Assembly: GCA_964415175.1 (NCBI GenBank)
Contig: CAYPYG010000004.1
Coordinates: 1-64,000 of the forward strand
Length of the DNA stretch: 64,000 bases
DNA from: UBA2231 sp964415175
GTDB taxonomy: Bacteria > Elusimicrobiota > Elusimicrobia > Elusimicrobiales > UBA9959
Direction of reading: 5' to 3'
Part shown: positions 61,413 to 64,000 of the stretch, one piece after another
Position numbering within the stretch: the first letter of the stretch is position 1
How the letters are laid out: each line of letters opens with the position of its first letter
Program-made: the position numbers and the translations under genes
Notes under the pieces: model-generated
The model's database searches: none
The model's input: the letters and a program-made list of their open reading frames with translations, nothing else
Told to the model about the DNA's origin: nothing

Positions 61413-61446
61413 CGTTGGTTCAAATCCTGCCCCCGCAACCAGATTT
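61413..61446 (+). other. att-like tRNA-fMet 3' end duplicate (right copy)
   Basis: Thirty-two of 34 bases match 59282-59315, including CCCCCGCAACCAGATTT. The 5' half of a tRNA is absent, so this is not a gene. Confidence 0.75.
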
Positions 61447-61463
61447 CTGGAATTCGAACCTGA

Positions 61464-61909
61464 GACGAGAAATATCAGGACCGGCCCCAAGCTAACGCTT
61501 GGGGCTTTGTGTTTATATTAGTCGGCCATCTTTATATTCGGTCACGCATAGCCCGCACAGCGGGCTTGCGCGACCCCGCCTTGGCGATTTTCGCTGAAAA
61601 ATCGCCTCCGGCCTTGCGGCCCGCACGCGGCCTCCGGCGGAGGCCGCTCCAAGGGGCGGGCCTCACCTTCGACGAGAAATATCAGGACCGGCCCCAAGCT
61701 AACGCTTGGGGCTTTGTGTTTATATTAGTCGGCCATCTTTATATTCGGTCACGCNNNNNNNNNNNNNNNNNNNNNNNNNNNNNNNNNNNNNNNNNNNNNN
61801 NNNNNNNNNNNNNNNNNNNNNNNNNNNNNNNNNNNNNNNNNNNNNNNNNNNNNNCTTCGACGAGAAATATCAGGACCGGCCCCAAGTTAACGCTTGGGGC
61901 TTTGTGTTT
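61464..61909 (+). repeat. Tandem repeat array with hairpins, interrupted by the assembly gap
   Basis: The span 61134-61886 has no complete gene. Units starting GACGAGAAATATCAGGACC occur at 61464, 61672 and 61859; the first period is 208 bp. Each unit carries a hairpin (CCCCAAGC and GCTTGGGG) followed by CTTTGTGTTT. Unit 1 also has stems GCCCGC/GCGGGC, GGCGATTTT/AAAAATCGCC and GCGGCCTCCG/GGAGGCCGC. Unit 2 is cut by 100 N, so the true copy number is unknown. The module at 61543-61572 matches, in reverse, those at 137-166 and 35863-35892. Confidence 0.8.
61755..61854. other. Assembly gap of 100 N
   Basis: Exactly 100 unknown bases inside a tandem repeat. The round number suggests a default scaffold join, so distance and copy number across it are unknown. 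Confidence 0.9.
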
Positions 61910-62366
61910 CAGGGGAGACGAAGTCGAAGTTGCCGGGGGGGCGGGAACCGCGGAAGACGATCTTTCCGTTCTTATCGATGATGACGGTCACGGGGATGCC
62001 AAGGACCCCGTAAGACTTGGAGACCGTCTTTTCGGAGTCCATGAGCGGCTTGTAAGGGTACGAGTATCTTTTCACGAACTTCTCGGCCTTGCTGTCCTTG
62101 TCGCCGACATTGACGCCCAGGAAAAGGACTTTATCCGCGCCGGGCCGCTTCATGAGCGCGGCGAGTTCCGGTATCTCTTCCTTGCAGGTCGAGCACCAGG
62201 CCGCCCAGAAGTTGATCACTATGTAGCCTTTGCCCATGCTGTCCGACAGGCGGAACTCCTTGCCGTCCAGTCCCTTGAGCGAGAAGTCCTTCGCGGTGTC
62301 GGTGGACGCCGCCATGCCTGGCGCCGTCAGCAGGACCAGCGCGAAAGCCGCTATCATCTTCTTCAT
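61887..62366 (-). CDS. TlpA-like periplasmic thioredoxin
   Basis: A 159-residue exported thioredoxin (signal peptide MIAAFALVLLTAPGMAA). The active site is CSTC in NFWAAWCSTCKEEIPEL, and the cis-proline segment is GVLGIPVTVIIDKNG. It keeps periplasmic thiols reduced, as in cytochrome c or copper-site maturation, and should receive electrons from the CcdA protein encoded just upstream. Its last seven residues (ETQSPKR) and stop codon lie inside the last unit of the tandem repeat. The TAA depends on a base that differs from the other two units. Confidence 0.9.
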   Translation of the reverse strand: MKKMIAAFALVLLTAPGMAASTDTAKDFSLKGLDGKEFRLSDSMGKGYIVINFWAAWCSTCKEEIPELAALMKRPGADKVLFLGVNVGDKDSKAEKFVKRYSYPYKPLMDSEKTVSKSYGVLGIPVTVIIDKNGKIVFRGSRPPGNFDFVSPETQSPKR

Positions 62367-62375
62367 AAACGCCTC

Positions 62376-63053
62376 CTAAGCCAGCGTGCCGGCCGTGTAG
62401 ATGAAATATACGCCCGCGCCCATTATCAGGAACGCCAGGGCCTTCTTGACTTTTATCATCCAGGCGCCTGACTTGGGCATGACCGAACCGGCGAGGAAAC
62501 CTATCACCAGCAGCATGCTGCTGAGACCCATGGAGAAAGAAAAGAGCAGCAGCCCGCCTGTGACCACCGCCTTCCGGGCCGCGACATAGATGAGCAGGCT
62601 GCCCAGCACCGGGGCGGTGCACGGGGAGGCCACCATTCCCGAGGTCAGGCCCATGACGAAAGGCCCGATGACCGGCGATTCCTTGAGCGACTTGGGGGCC
62701 AGTCCCGGCAGGTTGGGCATGGGTATGTAGTACCAGTCCATCATGCTGCCGCCGAGATAGAGCATGAGCAGGCCGAAGCCGAGATAGACCCAGGTATTGG
62801 TCGTCAGCGACCCGAACAGGGACCCGGTCAGCGCGGCCGCCATGCCCAGCGCCGAATAGACCAGCGCCATGCCGATTATGTACGAGAGACTCGCTATGAA
62901 GCGCTTCCACGGCCCGCCCTCGCGGGAGCCCAGGTAGCCGATGACTATCGGCAGTATCGGGTAGACGCAGGGGGTCAGCGAGGTCAGCAGCCCCGAGACA
63001 TAGACCCCGAGGAAAGTCATCAGCGATATCGATTCAAGGTTTACCTGCGGCAT
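62376..63053 (-). CDS. ccdA: CcdA-type thiol:disulfide transmembrane protein
   Basis: A 225-residue, six-helix protein of the CcdA/DsbD core. The two membrane cysteines are in SLTPCVYPILPIVIGYLG and MVASPCTAPVLGSLL. It passes electrons from cytoplasmic thioredoxin to periplasmic TlpA. It overlaps the upstream ApbE gene by 20 nt and lies 9 nt before tlpA, so ApbE, CcdA and TlpA are one operon. This suggests maturation of an exported flavo- or cytochrome-type redox protein. Confidence 0.92.
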   Translation of the reverse strand: MPQVNLESISLMTFLGVYVSGLLTSLTPCVYPILPIVIGYLGSREGGPWKRFIASLSYIIGMALVYSALGMAAALTGSLFGSLTTNTWVYLGFGLLMLYLGGSMMDWYYIPMPNLPGLAPKSLKESPVIGPFVMGLTSGMVASPCTAPVLGSLLIYVAARKAVVTGGLLLFSFSMGLSSMLLVIGFLAGSVMPKSGAWMIKVKKALAFLIMGAGVYFIYTAGTLA

Positions 63054-63990
63054 AGATCCTCTCAGCCGGCGCCGTCCTGATATTGCAGCTCGTGACTTTT
63101 CCCGACGCCGAAATTATGAAGCCGGAGGCGTCGCGGCGGCGGTTCAGGAAAGCCGCGCCCTCCTCCGGGCCCAGGGCCATCACGGAGGTGGCGCAGGCGT
63201 TGGCCAGCGCGGCCGTCGAGGCCGTCACCGTGACGCTGGCTATGTCCGAACGGACGCGGCCGGTGCGCGCGTCGATGATGTGATGGTATTTCCTGCCTTC
63301 GTGGGTAAAAAAACGTTCATAGTCGCCGGAAGTCGCCACGCCGCCCGAGCTCAGTTCGAGCATGGCGGCGGACCTGCCGTCGGCGGCGAAAGGGTTCTTC
63401 ACGGCTACGCGCCAGGGGCGGGGGGCGCCCGGGGAGGAGGACAGGCGTATGTCGCCGGCGCCGTTGACGAAAAAGTTCTTCAGTCCCAGGTCGGTCAGGA
63501 CCCTGGCCGCCCTGTCCACGCCGTAGCCCTTGCCGATGGAGCCGAGACCGATGCGCATGCCCTTTTCCGGCAGGCGTATGGTCCCTTTCTCCCGGTCCGT
63601 CTCCACTTTCCAGTGGCCGACGGTCCGCAGCGCGGCGTCGATCGCCGCGTCGGAGGGGGGAATGCCGGTGCGGAAGGCCTCGCGCCAGAGAAGCCCGACG
63701 GAGGCGTAAGTGATGTCGAAGGCGCCGCCGGAATCGCGGCAGACGCCGAGAGCGAATTCGACCAGGTCGAAAAGCTCTTCGCTGACTTTGACGGGCGGCC
63801 CGCCCGCCGCGGCGTTGAGCCGCTCCAGCGGGCTGTCGCGCCAGTCGGTGATGAGGTCCTCCACCCGCGCGACCTCCTCATAGGCGGTAAGTATGGCGGC
63901 CTCGGCCGAGCCGGCCGGGCCGCCCGGCCAGGCGGTCATCTCGAAGGGGGAGCCCATAAGGGACCTTTTGACGACCACCGGGCTCGTCAT
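63034..63990 (-). CDS. apbE: FAD:protein FMN transferase (ApbE), possibly partial at its 5' end
   Basis: A 318-residue ApbE with intact motifs: DSGGAFDITYASVGLLW, IGLGSIGKGYGVDRAA, GGVATSGDYERFF and HHIIDARTGRVRSD. It transfers FMN from FAD to a threonine of an exported flavoprotein. Compared with the ApbE at 18009-19031 it keeps the standard lysine in GSIGKGY. No signal peptide is visible from the ATG at 63990, which has no ribosome site and lies 10 nt from the window edge. The true start may lie outside. Confidence 0.9.
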   Translation of the reverse strand: MTSPVVVKRSLMGSPFEMTAWPGGPAGSAEAAILTAYEEVARVEDLITDWRDSPLERLNAAAGGPPVKVSEELFDLVEFALGVCRDSGGAFDITYASVGLLWREAFRTGIPPSDAAIDAALRTVGHWKVETDREKGTIRLPEKGMRIGLGSIGKGYGVDRAARVLTDLGLKNFFVNGAGDIRLSSSPGAPRPWRVAVKNPFAADGRSAAMLELSSGGVATSGDYERFFTHEGRKYHHIIDARTGRVRSDIASVTVTASTAALANACATSVMALGPEEGAAFLNRRRDASGFIISASGKVTSCNIRTAPAERIYAAGKP

Positions 63991-64000
63991 ACTAGAACTT

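Noticed and set aside
61151..61438. Minus-strand frame starting MRGQDLNQR
   Set aside because: It is the antisense of the duplicated tRNA 3' end and of the integrase remnant.
61509..62471. Open frame running across the N gap
   Set aside because: It includes 34 unknown codons and then reads antisense to tlpA. It is an artefact.

Overview
The window is high-GC bacterial chromosome from a draft or metagenome-style assembly: a run of exactly 100 N (61755-61854) looks like a default scaffold gap. The host is a double-membrane bacterium, because there are PorV-type beta-barrel, pullulanase, signal peptidase I, NagZ, lipoprotein-like and periplasmic thiol-redox genes. It uses the MEP isoprenoid route (dxs next to a prenyl synthase). 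Gene content and the GC-rich, ATA-tolerant codon use suggest an Elusimicrobiota-like lineage. That placement is an inference, since no rRNA or ribosomal gene is present. Coding density is high. Many genes are joined by 4-nt ATGA or GTGA overlaps.

Layout. 1-351: non-coding, five consecutive hairpins. 352-11000: YgiQ-like radical SAM, a low-complexity exported protein, ornithine aminotransferase, EamA transporter, MurB, a GT4 glycosyltransferase, a glutaredoxin plus ferredoxin:thioredoxin-reductase/rubredoxin pair, and a NupC nucleoside transporter. 11042-14047: an ECF sigma / anti-sigma operon whose probable promoter motif occurs twice with identical spacing, once before the operon and once before an STN-TPR gene. 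14185-17878: coupled operon VWA protein, NagZ, signal peptidase I. 18009-27567: ApbE lipoprotein, short asparaginase, M18 aminopeptidase, MFS transporter, RluA synthase, and a thiol-redox run (PDO-like protein, DUF2892, frameshifted DsbD, redoxin). 27570-36660: M1-M28-PDZ peptidase fusion, phosphopentomutase, DUF4015 hydrolase divergent from pullulanase, and an exported coiled-coil protein. 36734-42986: repeat copy, LUD protein, Fn3 and PorV exported proteins, prenyl synthase, Dxs, LOG protein.

42993-49832 is the most interesting cluster. It has AmmeMemoRadiSam radical SAM and fused Memo-AMMECR1 proteins, both with N-terminal export or anchor segments. Beside them lie a membrane protein with a degenerate spermidine-synthase-like domain, a NapH-like polyferredoxin, a zinc ribbon and a CcdA/TauE-like membrane protein. 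49956-57431: M14 carboxypeptidase, GNAT, DUF2156, PgeF, TSUP transporter, adenine deaminase and a metallophosphoesterase homologue that has lost most metal ligands. 57450-64000: Na/Pi cotransporter, initiator tRNA, a small island bounded by a duplicated tRNA 3' end with an integrase remnant, tandem repeats around the gap, and a TlpA-CcdA-ApbE operon.

Themes: repeated investment in thiol and flavin redox biology (Grx/FTR, PDO, DsbD, redoxin, two CcdA-like proteins, TlpA, two ApbE); several probable leaderless genes with a -10 box 6-10 nt before the start codon; divergent gene pairs sharing overlapping -10 boxes; and at least two families of dispersed, RNA-like hairpin elements.
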